From positions 62,001 through 126,000 of the forward strand of contig CAWGFK010000027.1 of NCBI GenBank assembly GCA_963821735.1: a DNA stretch of 64,000 bases, in the 5' to 3' direction. How positions within the stretch are numbered: the first letter of the stretch is position 1; each line of letters opens with the position of its first letter. This stretch comes from Laspinema sp963821735. Lineage in GTDB: Bacteria > Cyanobacteriota > Cyanobacteriia > Cyanobacteriales > Laspinemataceae. Under the pieces are notes generated by a model. The model ran no database searches and had not been told where the DNA came from. It was given only the letters and a program-made list of their open reading frames with translations. Below are positions 24,273 to 33,671 of this stretch, in pieces. A program made the translations under genes and the position numbers.

Positions 24273-24954
24273 AACTGAAGGTTCTGAAGAGCGATCGCAC
24301 CGTAAACCTAGCGATCCCCATCAACTAATCGGATCCTTTCTCCAAAACATAAGTTTTTCTACAGATTTGTCAGCAAACAAAGATAAAGTTATCTCAATTT
24401 ATATTAAAACTCCGATATAAAGGGGAATTCAGCCGAACAAGCACCAAAAAAAAACGCTAATATCGAGGGCAAAGGTTACGGATTCCCCCGGTTGACAGAG
24501 CAGGGATGACCCATCTAAACTCATCTCGAAGCAGGCCGGTCTATTGCGATCGCACGCCTGCTGCTCCTTGAGCCGGTGAACGCTTCCGTTTTTCCTGATA
24601 AATTTACCCAGAACAGATAAAAAATGGACAAGTGCGTGGGGATCGAATACGATGCAAAACGCCAAAAGCTCAACTCCGGTTTCTCAGCAATCAGTTGACT
24701 CCTGTCATGGTTTCTCAACTTTAAGCGCACTCCCTAACCTGTAAAAAGTACCACGGATGTCTCTACCATTGCTCATAGAAAGCACCATCCCTCCGGGATC
24801 AGCCACCCCCCAAAAAATTAGTAAACTTAACACCATTGAGAGAATTGCGCTCAAAAAGCCCCGGTAGCCATCAGTCACCCCCGAAGAGCGGCTACCCCCT
24901 GTCTTGTTCAGTCCCCCTCACCAATTTAATGGGTCTAACCAATAAGGAGAAACG
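24273..24954. other. 680-bp gap upstream of the pnt operon
   Basis: No open frame in this stretch looks like a protein and no RNA was recognised. The promoter for pntA1 should lie near its right end. A clear ribosome binding site AAGGAG precedes the pntA1 ATG. Confidence 0.4.
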
Positions 24955-26100
24955 ATGAAAATAGCTGTAGCAAAAGAAATCGAAGTGGGAGAACGTCGCG
25001 TTGCCTTAATCCCAGATATGGTGGCGCGGTTAGTTAAAGCCGGACTCGAAATTTTCGTGGAAGCGGGCGCAGGAGAGCAATCGTTTTTTTACGATGACGC
25101 ATATCAAGCCGCTGGCGCTAAGATTGTGGCCGATAGTGCTCAACTTTGGGGGGAAGCCGATTTATTGCTAAAAGTGGCGGCCCCTAGGGAAGAGGAAATT
25201 CACAAACTGCGTGAAGGCAGTGCACTGGTCAGTTTTCTGAATCCCCTGGGTAATCCAGTCATCGTCGATCGCCTCGCCCAACGGGGGGTTACCGCCTTCA
25301 GTATGGAAATGATCCCCCGGACGACGAAAGCCCAAAGCATGGATGCTCTCTCCTCCCAAGCGGCGATCGCTGGCTATAAATCCGTCCTACTGGCAGCAGC
25401 AACTGCCCCAAAATTCTTCCCCATGTTAACCACTGCGGCAGGGACCATTCGACCGGCGAAAGTGTTGGTGATGGGTGCAGGGGTGGCGGGATTGCAGGCG
25501 ATCGCCACCGCCCGTCGTCTGGGTGCCGTGGTGGAAGCCTTCGATATTCGTCCTGCTGTTAAAGAAGAAGTACAAAGCCTTGGGGCCAAATTCGTAGAGG
25601 TCAAACTTGATGAAGAAACCGTGGCAGAAGGGGGATATGCCCGAGAAATTTCCGAAGAATCCAAACGTCGCACCCAGGAAGTGCTTTCTGATACGGTAGC
25701 GGCTGCGGATATTGTGATTACCACCGCACAAGTTCCCGGCAAAAAAGCGCCGAGACTGATTACCGAGGAAATGTTTGCGCGGATGAAACCCGGGGCGGCG
25801 ATCGTGGACTTAGCTGCGGAACAAGGGGGCAACTGCGCCTATACCGAAGCCGGAAAAGATATCGTTCGCAATGGTGTCACCATTGTCGGTCCGATTAACT
25901 TACCCGCTTCCATGCCGGTCCATGCGTCCCAGATGTACTCCAAAAATATCGCCACATTCATTCAGTACATGATCAAAGACAACGCCTTAAACCTAGATTT
26001 TTCTGACGAAATTATCGGCAGTACCTGCGTTGCCCACGGTCATGAAATTCGCAACTCCCGAGTGCGGGAAGCGTTAGAAGTTGTCGGGGGAAAGGTGTAA
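24955..26100 (+). CDS. pntA: NAD(P) transhydrogenase subunit alpha, part 1 (NAD(H)-binding dI)
   Basis: Proton-translocating transhydrogenase moves hydride between NADH and NADP+ using the proton gradient of the membrane. This 381-residue protein is the soluble NAD(H)-binding domain, beginning MKIAVAKEIEVGERRVALIPD, with the Rossmann motif VLVMGAGVAGLQAIATARRLG (about residues 170-190) and the mobile-loop region near residue 225. In cyanobacteria the alpha subunit is split into two genes, as here. AAGGAG precedes the ATG. The next gene follows after 99 bp. Confidence 0.96.
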   Translation: MKIAVAKEIEVGERRVALIPDMVARLVKAGLEIFVEAGAGEQSFFYDDAYQAAGAKIVADSAQLWGEADLLLKVAAPREEEIHKLREGSALVSFLNPLGNPVIVDRLAQRGVTAFSMEMIPRTTKAQSMDALSSQAAIAGYKSVLLAAATAPKFFPMLTTAAGTIRPAKVLVMGAGVAGLQAIATARRLGAVVEAFDIRPAVKEEVQSLGAKFVEVKLDEETVAEGGYAREISEESKRRTQEVLSDTVAAADIVITTAQVPGKKAPRLITEEMFARMKPGAAIVDLAAEQGGNCAYTEAGKDIVRNGVTIVGPINLPASMPVHASQMYSKNIATFIQYMIKDNALNLDFSDEIIGSTCVAHGHEIRNSRVREALEVVGGKV

Positions 26101-26199
26101 TTTTTTCAGAGAATGAACCATGAACCGAAACATTCATCCTTCATCTTTCTCTGCTGTCCAATTTCCCCAATCATCCATCAACCGGAGTATTGAATTAAG

Positions 26200-26493
26200 A
26201 TGCCCGAAGCCATCATTTCTGCTTTATTTGTGTTTGTTCTAGCTTCATTTGCTGGATTTGAAGTCATCAACAAAGTACCACCGACTCTACATACCCCCTT
26301 AATGTCCGGGGCGAATGCGATTTCGGGAATTGCTCTATTAGGTGCGATCATCGTCGCCGGAGACCGGGATTGGAGCGTGACGGTAATTTTAGGATTAATT
26401 GCCGTCGTGTTTTCCACCATTAACGTAGTCGGTGGATTTCTCGTGACCGATCGGATGTTGCAAATGTTCAAGAAAAAAGAGGTAAAAGCGTGA
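26200..26493 (+). CDS. pntA2: NAD(P) transhydrogenase subunit alpha, part 2 (membrane dII)
   Basis: The 97-residue product is the membrane half of the split alpha subunit. It has three hydrophobic helices (about residues 4-22, 35-54 and 60-82), the conserved SGANAISGIALLGAI stretch and a short basic tail. Its stop overlaps the GTG start of pntB by four bases, which implies coupled translation. Confidence 0.95.
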   Translation: MPEAIISALFVFVLASFAGFEVINKVPPTLHTPLMSGANAISGIALLGAIIVAGDRDWSVTVILGLIAVVFSTINVVGGFLVTDRMLQMFKKKEVKA

Positions 26494-27896
26494 GCGACTT
26501 CATCCCAACTGGCATACAGTTAAGCTATTTAGTAGCATCATCCTTATTTTTCGTCGGTCTGAAACAGTTGAGTTCTCCCGCCACTGCCCGGAACGGAAAT
26601 TTATTAGCATCCGTGGCGATGTTACTGGCGATCGTGGCAACTCTACTCGATCGCCAAGTGCTCAATTACGAGATGATTTTGCTTGGGATTGCGATCGGGT
26701 CCGTGATTGGGGTTGTCTCCGCCCAGAAAGTGGAAATGACCGCCATGCCACAGATGGTCGGTCTCTTCAACGGATTTGGGGGTGCTGCCTCTGCCCTAAT
26801 TGCCGTCGGTGAATTTTGGCGCTACTATCAAAAATTCCAGGAACCGCCTCTGGATACCACCATCACCGCCTTACTCGGCATCTTAATCGGGGGAATTACC
26901 TTTACCGGGTCTCTCATGGCCTTTGCTAAACTGCAAGGACTCGTCACCGGCAGACCGATTACCTTTCCCTTGCAACAACCTGTCAACGCCCTCCTCTTCG
27001 GCGGTTTCCTCGTTGGCAGTGTATATTTAGCCTTCAATCCCTTAAATACCCCAGTATTTTTGGCCTTAACCGGCGTTTCCTTAGTCCTGGGTGTGATGTT
27101 CGTAATTCCCATTGGCGGTGGGGATATGCCGGTGGTGATTTCCCTGTTAAACTCCTTTTCCGGTTTAGCGGCATCAGCAGCGGGTTTCGTGGTCATGAAT
27201 AATATGCTGATCGTCGCCGGTGCCTTAGTCGGTGCCTCGGGGATCATCCTGACCGTGATTATGTGTAAAGCGATGAACCGATCGCTGACAAACGTCCTGT
27301 TTGCCGCCTTCGGAACTGGGGAAGGGGGCGGAACTGCCGCTGCTGTTGGGGACATGGGGGATAAAACCGTGCGCTCCATCGACTCCGAAGAAAGTGCGAT
27401 GATGTTAGGATATGCCCGTTCCGTCGTCATCGTTCCCGGATATGGCATGGCCGTCGCCCAAGCGCAACACGCTGTAAGAGAATTGGCCGACCAATTAGAC
27501 CGATTAGGGGTAGAAGTCAAATATGCTATTCACCCCGTAGCGGGTCGGATGCCCGGACACATGAATGTCTTACTGGCGGAGGCCAATGTGCCTTACGAAC
27601 AGTTGTATGACATGGAAGATATCAATGCCGAATTCGATCGCACTGATGTCGCCTTAGTCATTGGCGCAAACGATGTAGTCAATCCTGCCGCCCGAGACAA
27701 TTCTGCCAGTCCAATTTTCGGTATGCCGATTTTGGAAGTGGATAAAGCCAGTCATACCATTGTCATCAAACGCGGCATGAGTACCGGATTTGCCGGGATT
27801 GACAATGATTTGTTCTACAAAGATAAGACCATGATGCTATTTGGTAGTGCAAAAGATGTGATTACCAAGTTAGTCTCAGAAGTCAAGCAGTTGTAA
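26490..27896 (+). CDS. pntB: NAD(P) transhydrogenase subunit beta
   Basis: PntB carries eight to nine membrane helices (residues about 5-265) forming the proton path, then the NADP(H)-binding dIII. Visible in dIII are VIVPGYGMAVAQAQHAV (nucleotide-binding loop), HPVAGRMPGHMNVLLAEA and IGANDVVNPAARD. The 468-residue length is normal. It starts with GTG at 26490. A hairpin at 27940-27966 follows the stop. Confidence 0.96.
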   Translation: MSDFIPTGIQLSYLVASSLFFVGLKQLSSPATARNGNLLASVAMLLAIVATLLDRQVLNYEMILLGIAIGSVIGVVSAQKVEMTAMPQMVGLFNGFGGAASALIAVGEFWRYYQKFQEPPLDTTITALLGILIGGITFTGSLMAFAKLQGLVTGRPITFPLQQPVNALLFGGFLVGSVYLAFNPLNTPVFLALTGVSLVLGVMFVIPIGGGDMPVVISLLNSFSGLAASAAGFVVMNNMLIVAGALVGASGIILTVIMCKAMNRSLTNVLFAAFGTGEGGGTAAAVGDMGDKTVRSIDSEESAMMLGYARSVVIVPGYGMAVAQAQHAVRELADQLDRLGVEVKYAIHPVAGRMPGHMNVLLAEANVPYEQLYDMEDINAEFDRTDVALVIGANDVVNPAARDNSASPIFGMPILEVDKASHTIVIKRGMSTGFAGIDNDLFYKDKTMMLFGSAKDVITKLVSEVKQL

Positions 27897-27939
27897 GTGG
27901 ATTAGGGCTTACAGAGTCTTGCAGAATTAACTTTAAATA

Positions 27940-27966
27940 TAGGGGCGAGAAAACGAATCGCCCCTA
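27940..27966 (+). terminator. Hairpin after pntB
   Basis: TAGGGGCGA (27940-27948) pairs with TCGCCCCTA (27958-27966), followed by an A/T-rich stretch (CATTTATTTATTAG). It is the likely end of the pnt operon, though the unit also resembles common cyanobacterial intergenic repeats. Confidence 0.55.
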
Positions 27967-27993
27967 CATTTATTTATTAGGGGTTTAGAACTG

Positions 27994-28158
27994 CTATAGC
28001 AGTTCCCGAAGTCAGGAGGTACAGATGCTATTAATTATTAAGGAGTGCGGTAAGCGACGCTATGCCGTAGGCTTTGCATCTTGCTCGCTATTAAGACAAG
28101 CGAGTAAGATGCTTGCACTCCTTAATCAGGTATATCGTGAACAGTGGGAAATGCTATA
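27994..28158. mobile_element. MITE-like palindromic element, copy 1
   Basis: Outer imperfect inverted repeats (CTATAGCAGTTCCC at 27994-28007 and GGGAAATGCTATA at 28146-28158) enclose an inner stem (TTAAGGAGTGC at 28038-28048 with GCACTCCTTAA at 28115-28125). Between the inner arms a further stem forms from GCATCTTGCTCGCT and AGCGAGTAAGATGC. No coding content. A shorter relative is at 57485-57588. Confidence 0.6.
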
Positions 28159-28199
28159 ATTAGGATGGGGAAACCGCAAAGGAGACGTTGAAAATCTGA

Positions 28200-28490
28200 C
28201 AGTCGTCAGCCTCGCTGTTGTAAAGAAAAATTTGCCCGAAGGGGTGATCACTGGTACGAAACTCAAATCCGCCAAAACGTTGAAGTGGGGAATCAGGGCA
28301 AAATCGTGGCGATCGATATTGAAACTGGCGCTTTTGAAGTAGCGGATGAAATCTTGGATGCCAGCGATCGCCTATTTAAGCGGATTTCCAGAAGCGCAAC
28401 CTTGGATCGTTCGCATCGGACATCGGGCTGTTGATCGGTTTGGTGCAAGGAGTCGGAGAAACCAGGATGACGCAGATTCGGTTCAATACA
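28200..28490 (+). pseudogene. Decayed antitoxin-like gene upstream of an aspartyl-protease gene
   Basis: A frame here reads HWYETQIRQNVEVGNQGK then IVAIDIETGAFEVADEIL and DASDRLF. This is the sequence pattern of a small cyanobacterial protein usually encoded just before a clan AA aspartyl-protease-like protein. The frame is broken after DRLF, where a different frame continues with fragments such as VRIGHRAVDRFGA. There is no start codon in frame. It is decayed rather than merely mis-sequenced, because the next gene is broken too. Confidence 0.55.
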
Positions 28491-28520
28491 ATCTGTGAAG
28501 CCACCCTTTCCATGTTGTCG

Positions 28521-28830
28521 CAAATGAGAATAGTCAGTCCAAACTCATTGATGCGGTGATAGACACAGGATATACCGGATTTTTAACTTTGCCAAGGGAA
28601 ATTATCACTGCATTAAGTTTACCTTGGACAGGAGTCGAGCGCGGCACATTAGGCGATGGTAGTGAAGTGACGTTTGAAGTTTATGCGGTGAAGGTAATTT
28701 GGGATGGTACATACCGTGATATTCCAGTGAATGAATCTGAAACAGATCCTTAGTTGGCGTTGAGTTTATTGCTCTATGGTTACGATTTACAAATCCAAGC
28801 CATTGAAGGGGGACACGTCATAATTAGACA
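28521..28830 (+). pseudogene. Decayed clan AA aspartyl-protease-like gene
   Basis: The readable part SKLIDAVIDTGYTGFLTLPR contains the DTGxTGxLxLP motif of retropepsin-like aspartyl proteases. It is followed by GVERGTLGDGSEVTFEVYAV. A TAG near 28752 and a frame change separate this from LLLYGYDLQIQAIEGG in another frame, which is the family's usual C-terminus. The N-terminus before SQSKLID is also missing. Function is lost if the sequence is right. Confidence 0.6.
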
Positions 28831-29015
28831 TCTCCAAAATTCCCCAAATTTTATGCCATAAGCATTGATAAAATTAGCATTGCCGTAAGCGAAACTATGC
28901 TGTAGGCTTTACCCACTCCAAAATGTACCTCATAATAGGGATATGCTTCTATCATTAACCAATGCTGGGTAAACCTTTGACCTCAATCTGATGACAATCA
29001 CGAGCGAAACAAGTA

Positions 29016-30191
29016 TAGTACAAAAAATAGAAAGTATGTAAAGATAAGTAAAGACCTGTGCTATCATTACCGGAGGAAAAAATTATGCGCGCCGCCTGAG
29101 AGTCTTTCTTACCCCAGAAGAAGATAGAACCCTATTTGAACTTAGAATGGCAACAACTCTACCTCAAAGGGTAAAAGATAGAGCCTCCGTGGTCAGGTTA
29201 AATGCTCATGGATGGTATGTTGAAAAGATTGCGAGTCACTTTAACTGGTCTATTTCGAGAGTTAGGGACACACTACATCGTTGGGAGAAGAAGGGACTAG
29301 GGGGACTGTGGGACAAATCGGGGCGCGGAAGCAAATCGAAGTGGAAAGAGGCTGATATAGCTTATGTAGAAGAATGTCTTAGGCAGGAGCCACGCACCTA
29401 CAACAGTAAACAACTGGCTCAAAAACTGGCGGACAGAACGGCAAGTTTACCTAAGTGCGGATGGCCTCAGACGGGTGCTAAAAAAAAGGGAATAATTTGG
29501 AAACGGACAAGAATCAGTCATAAAAGTAAGCAAGACCCTGAAGAAGGAAAAGGATAAAACAAGCGGATTTAGATATGCTGGAATTCGCCGCAGCAGCGGG
29601 AGAAATTGACCTCAAGTATTTAAGATGAGTCGGGGTTTTGTTTATGGAGTTCGGTCAGTTATACCTATTTTCCAAAGAAGGAACAAAAATGTCAGGAACA
29701 AACGCGCATACGAGGTAGAAGACTAAGCATTTTAGGAATAATGCAACCCAAACTTGGCTTTACCTATGGTCTGGCCATTGGAAGTTTCACCAGTAAATCT
29801 TATATTAAAATGATGGACATAGAAGCGGAGGAAGCAGCGGAGGAGTTAGCCAAAACTGGACGAATTCGGGTAATAGTGCAAGACAATGGGCCGATTCATA
29901 AAAGTTTAGAAGTTCAAGATAAATGGTCTTCATGGGAAGAGAAAGGATTATACATTTTCTTACTCCCTAAATACTGCTCTGAAATGAACAAAATTGAATT
30001 AGAGTGGCAGCATTTGAAACGTGATGAATTGGCCGGACGTATGTTTGAAGATGAACTAGACCTAGCTTATGCGGTAATCTCCGGTGTAGAGGCCCGAAGT
30101 GTAGAGGGAAACTATACAGCCAAACGGGTTAAGTTTAATCCTGGCCCCTCTTCTTAACATATTTTTACTTAGTTTCAATTTTTTGTACCTA
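29016..30191 (+). mobile_element. IS630-family insertion sequence, decayed
   Basis: Terminal repeats are imperfect: TAGTACAAAAAATAGAAA on the left and TAGGTACAAAAAATTGAAA as the complement of the right end. IS630 elements insert at TA and duplicate it. Left flank ...AAGTA and right ...TA at 30190-30191 fit that. Removing the element with one TA joins an antitoxin frame exactly. The transposase inside is broken in several places. Confidence 0.75.
29090..30157 (+). pseudogene. IS630-family transposase, multiply frameshifted
   Basis: The first piece (29147-29557 in frame) holds the N-terminal HTH: RASVVRLNAHGWYVEKIASH, then FNWSISRVRDTLHRWEKKG. The third piece (29741-30157) holds VQDNGPIHKS with the second catalytic Asp and KIELEWQHLKRDELAG with the catalytic Glu of the DDE triad. 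Between them a frame reads ADLDMLEFAAAAGEIDLKYL, then AGATGAGTCGGGG, where a one-base loss hides the first DESG motif. At least two indels separate the three parts, so it cannot move by itself. Confidence 0.85.
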
Positions 30192-30409
30192 CCTACTTTA
30201 TTAAGCAAGACCTCGATCGCCTGAGTGACGAGCAACTTCGTGCCGTTGCTGATTTTATTGCCTTCCTCAAATTTCGAGATCAACGCCATCGTGTCAACCT
30301 CAACGCCACCCAGCTTGCTTCCCTGGCAACTGAGTTTGCGGAAGAAGACCGCACTCTGGCAGAAGCAGGAATGGATGATTATGTAGAACTGCTGGGTCAG
30401 GAAGATTAA
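30192..30409 (+). pseudogene. MazE-type antitoxin cut by the IS630 element (3' part)
   Basis: The frame reads DLDRLSDEQLRAVADFIAFL and then KFRDQRHRVNLNATQLASLA, with a GMDDYVELLGQED tail ending at TAA 30407-30409. It has no start codon of its own. The missing start lies left of the insertion sequence at 28991-29015 (ATG, MTITSETS), and joining the two across a single TA gives one open frame of about 80 residues. The stop is 2 bp before the toxin ATG. Only internal re-initiation could now yield a partial antitoxin. Confidence 0.75.
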
Positions 30410-30411
30410 GC

Positions 30412-30765
30412 ATGACGAACCCAATTAAACGGGGAGAAGTTTGGTTAGCAAATCTCAATCCTACTCAAGGTTCTGAACAAGCGGCGATTCGCCCAGTAAT
30501 TATATTCCAAAATGATATTGTTTCTCAGTTTTCCACAACAACCCTAGCCATTCCCCTTACAACAAACCAACGTCGTGCCGCCTTGCCAATTTGTCTGGCG
30601 ATCGCCCAAGGAGATGGCGGATTAGCCGAGGATTCAGTGGCCTTATGTTTTCAAATGCGAGTATTAGATAAAACTCGGCTAATTCGGAAGTTGGGGCAGC
30701 TTAATGCTGAAACAATCATCCAACTAGAAGCGGTCGTTTTGATAACATTGGGATATGATTTATAG
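30412..30765 (+). CDS. mazF: MazF/PemK-family toxin, intact, antitoxin disrupted
   Basis: The 117-residue product is a standard MazF-type endoribonuclease: IKRGEVWLANLNPTQGSEQ with the catalytic Arg-containing strand, RPVIIFQNDIVSQFSTTTLAIPLTT with the conserved Thr, and FQMRVLDKTRLIRKLGQL. No defect is visible. Its partner immediately upstream has been cut by an IS630 element, so the toxin is either silent (no promoter), neutralised by another antitoxin, or translated from a promoter in the insertion sequence. Confidence 0.88.
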   Translation: MTNPIKRGEVWLANLNPTQGSEQAAIRPVIIFQNDIVSQFSTTTLAIPLTTNQRRAALPICLAIAQGDGGLAEDSVALCFQMRVLDKTRLIRKLGQLNAETIIQLEAVVLITLGYDL

Positions 30766-30790
30766 CAATGTCTGGTTAGAGAATCATGAC

Positions 30791-32370
30791 TTACCCCCCA
30801 TCGCAGAGCAAGTCTAAATAGGGTTTGCTGAAAAAGTTATAAAAAGCAGGGGGGGTAAATGAACAAGAGGCCCCTCTGACTGCACCAATAAACATGGCTT
30901 TACTTCGATTCTTCAATTCATAGCTAAAATTAATGCTTCGGCATAAAATTACAAGAGTTTGGAAAAATTGACACAAAAAAAGACAGTAAAACTGCCTGAG
31001 CAGTTTTACCAGGTTGAGCACTAAAAACGTAAGAGTAATGGAAGTTTCGGAGGTATTAGATAGTTTGGACATGACTCGATTCAGGCTGAATCTTCTTTTG
31101 CCCTGTCCAAATTTTCCTTCAATTTCGTTGCGAATGCGCTCGTCTTCTTGTGCTTAGTTTTTTATCTTGAAGGCTAACTTGGGCAGGAGGTCTTCCTAAG
31201 GGAGGCCCGCTCGAATCTAATTCCTCTTTCTTTACACCAAGCTCTATTGACTCGGGTGCGATAAATTTTATCGGCGTGAACCGATTCCGGGTAAAATCCC
31301 GTCAATTCTTTGTACGCCTCTACTTGACTAATAAAATCTCCACTTTCATTATAACTTTCCCAGCTAATTTTTTCGAGTAATACATATCCTTCTACACAAC
31401 TAACTGATAACTTCGCTCCGAATTCCGTAGGACTTCCTGCCTTACCTCGGACGATTGGACGGACATGAGGTTGTGTTAAACTGACAATCCGATTGTCGAT
31501 TCTTTTTTGATTATTTGACCACATCAAATCCTGTTGACGATAAATTTCAGCGGAGACTAATAAATTCCTGTATTGCCTTCTGCTTAAGAGTTCTAAGTCT
31601 GGCTCCTTCCTCAATTAACTTGTCAATATGTCCCAAATTACGTTTGATATATTGCAGTTGTTTTTTAACGGCTTCTTTCCTTTGTTTTCCAGAAGACTTC
31701 CTTTTTTTTGCAAAATTTAAATAATCTTTTCTAGCATTTTTTCTGTAAGTTCTTGGTTTTTTGTCTAGGTTATCCTTCAGGGACTTATATAAGAAGTCTA
31801 TGATCAGTTCGGTGGTTTTTCTCGCTTGATTTAACAGATCCACATCCGTAGGGTATTTGATATCGGCAGGGGCAACTGTTGCATCCATTAATAGCCGGCC
31901 TCTATTCCCTTGTGGTTTTTCGGCTTCTTCTAACTTTTTTGTGCTAGGTTCCTCCGGATTCAATCCTAGACTTGTTTGGACAATTCTGCGATTGATTTTT
32001 TGAAGCATATCCGAACTAATTCTTTGCCGAAAATGAACCATCATTGAAGGGTCAAAGGGCGCTTCGTTTTGATAACTGGTTCTTCCAATAAAATACTGTA
32101 AGTAAGGGTTTTCCTGGATTTGCTCAACAGTTTCTCGGTCACTGATTCTCAATTTTTCTTTGATAATTAAAGCAGCCAGTGCCATCCTAAAAGATTTGGC
32201 TGGTGCCCCCATGTCTTCTGAGAAATTCTGGGCATATTCTGCCTCAAAGTAAGGACCACGGAATTAGCTTCGACAGAACTATCCAACGATTGTCTTCACA
32301 TAGCTGGCCCTCAAAGGGAAGTTCAAAGGCTCCTTCTGGCCCCAGGGCTATTTTGTGATTTTCGATACAT
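30791..32370 (-). pseudogene. IS5/IS1182-type transposase, multiply frameshifted
   Basis: Reading from an ATG at 32370 (MYRKSQNSPGA), frames change near 32330, 32250, 31600, 31180 and 31080. Pieces include GQLCEDNRWIVLSKLIPW, a DUF772 part GAPAKSFRMALAALIIKEKL, the first catalytic region LLMDATVAPADIKYPTD, the second VHADKIYRTRVNRAWCKERG, and a C-terminal LTFLVLNLVKLLRQF. The DDE residues are recognisable but the gene is not translatable as one protein. A Lys/Arg-rich linker (RKNARKDYLNFAKKRKSSG) is typical of the cyanobacterial subgroup. Family assignment to IS5/IS1182 is by motif pattern. Confidence 0.8.
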
Positions 32371-32489
32371 TTTCGCTTCACCGATGCACAACAATTTCCC
32401 ATTTTACCCCTTTTTCGTGTCTTTTGTGTCCGGGCAATACTTCTACAAGCCTTGTAACATCAGCGTTTCGCTTTTTTTCAGCAAGTCTA
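30819..32489 (-). mobile_element. IS5/IS1182-type insertion sequence, decayed
   Basis: Imperfect terminal repeats TAGGGTTTGCTGAAAAA (from 30819) and TAGACTTGCTGAAAAAA (complement of the sequence ending at 32489) bound the transposase pseudogene. A clear target duplication is not seen. It lies 50 bp after the orphan mazF toxin. Confidence 0.65.
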
Positions 32490-32576
32490 AATAAATTAGA
32501 TGAGTTTGAACCTTCCCGACTGGATGCGGGGCAGTAGATAAATTGCCCCTAAATAATTTCTTTAAATGTGTTTCCA

Positions 32577-33671
32577 TCACCCAAAACTGACTCCGGTGGG
32601 TTTGACGAACTCTAAATTATCCACATTCCAGACTTGACCATCGAGGGCCATTTGTTCGATTAAACTAGCTAATCTCAGAGCTTTCAGAGCTTGTTCTCCG
32701 CCAACTGAGGGTTGATTGCCGCCGCGAACACATTGGATGAAATGTTCTAATTCAGCGTGTAAGGGTTCAATATTACTGGTATAAACTTTTTCGATTAAGC
32801 CATCCTGCCGGTACAGCACTTGACCATATTCGGTCATATAATTCGCTGTGGTTTTCCGGTGGATTAAAATTTCATTGTTGAGAAAATCAGCTTCAGTTAA
32901 GGAATTTTTGCAATGGGTGACGATGCGTCGTAATTTTCGGTGGGTGACTTTACTGGCGGTGACGGTGGCAATCACGCCATTGGCAAATCCCAAGGTGGCG
33001 GTTACATAATCTAAATAAGAATTGGCTTCCGAGGTGTCTTGATTCGTGCGACTGCCACTAGCAGTTAATCGCACAACAGGTGCGGCAGCTAATTCTAAAA
33101 TGAGGTCGATGTCATGGATCATTAAGTCCAAGACGACGGAGACATCGTTCGCCCGATCGCTGTAGGGACTCATGCGGTGGGCTTCGATCGCCAGCACTTG
33201 TTCGGTTTTGAGAACCTTGCTCAATTCCTGGAATGCCGGATTAAACCGTTCAATATGACCCACTTGCAGGATACATCCCGATTCGGCTGCCTCATTCACC
33301 AGGGATTCCGCTTCGGCAATACTCGCGGCGATCGGTTTTTCAATTAAAACATGAACCCCCGATTGCAGGCAGGTCATTCCTACCGCATGATGCAGGCGCG
33401 TGGGAACCGCAATACAAACTGCATCCACATGAGGCAGCAAATCTTGATAATCTTCAAAAAAGCGAATCCGATATTTACTAGCAATATCGAGTCCACGCTC
33501 TACATTAACATCAGCTACACCGACTAATTCAATATCTTTAAGCAAGCTGAGAACGCGGGTATGATGCTGTCCCATACTGCCCACTCCGATCACCCCAATT
33601 CGCAAGGGTTCCGGTTGAGTTTTTGGGTTATGATGATTCAATTGCCGAGCTTTCATGGGATTATTTTGCAC
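32577..33671 (-). CDS. Gfo/Idh/MocA-family NAD(P)-dependent oxidoreductase
   Basis: The 364-residue product has the Rossmann motif VIGVGSMGQHHTRVLS at about residues 27-42 and the EKPIA signature near residue 113 with the catalytic Lys. A LDLMIHDIDLILEL stretch contains the His-x-x-Asp of the sugar-binding domain. Members oxidise or reduce sugars, cyclitols or biliverdin-like substrates; the exact substrate cannot be told. The first 20 residues look like a poorly conserved extension; a start a little downstream is possible. Confidence 0.88.
   Translation of the reverse strand: MQNNPMKARQLNHHNPKTQPEPLRIGVIGVGSMGQHHTRVLSLLKDIELVGVADVNVERGLDIASKYRIRFFEDYQDLLPHVDAVCIAVPTRLHHAVGMTCLQSGVHVLIEKPIAASIAEAESLVNEAAESGCILQVGHIERFNPAFQELSKVLKTEQVLAIEAHRMSPYSDRANDVSVVLDLMIHDIDLILELAAAPVVRLTASGSRTNQDTSEANSYLDYVTATLGFANGVIATVTASKVTHRKLRRIVTHCKNSLTEADFLNNEILIHRKTTANYMTEYGQVLYRQDGLIEKVYTSNIEPLHAELEHFIQCVRGGNQPSVGGEQALKALRLASLIEQMALDGQVWNVDNLEFVKPTGVSFG

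Noticed and set aside
24429..24730. Two overlapping minus-strand open frames upstream of pntA1
   Set aside because: Neither has conserved-looking composition or a ribosome binding site; they overlap each other in different frames in an A/T-rich gap.
26828..27520. 230-codon minus-strand open frame inside pntB
   Set aside because: Antisense shadow of pntB, rich in Thr/Pro/Ala; no independent support.
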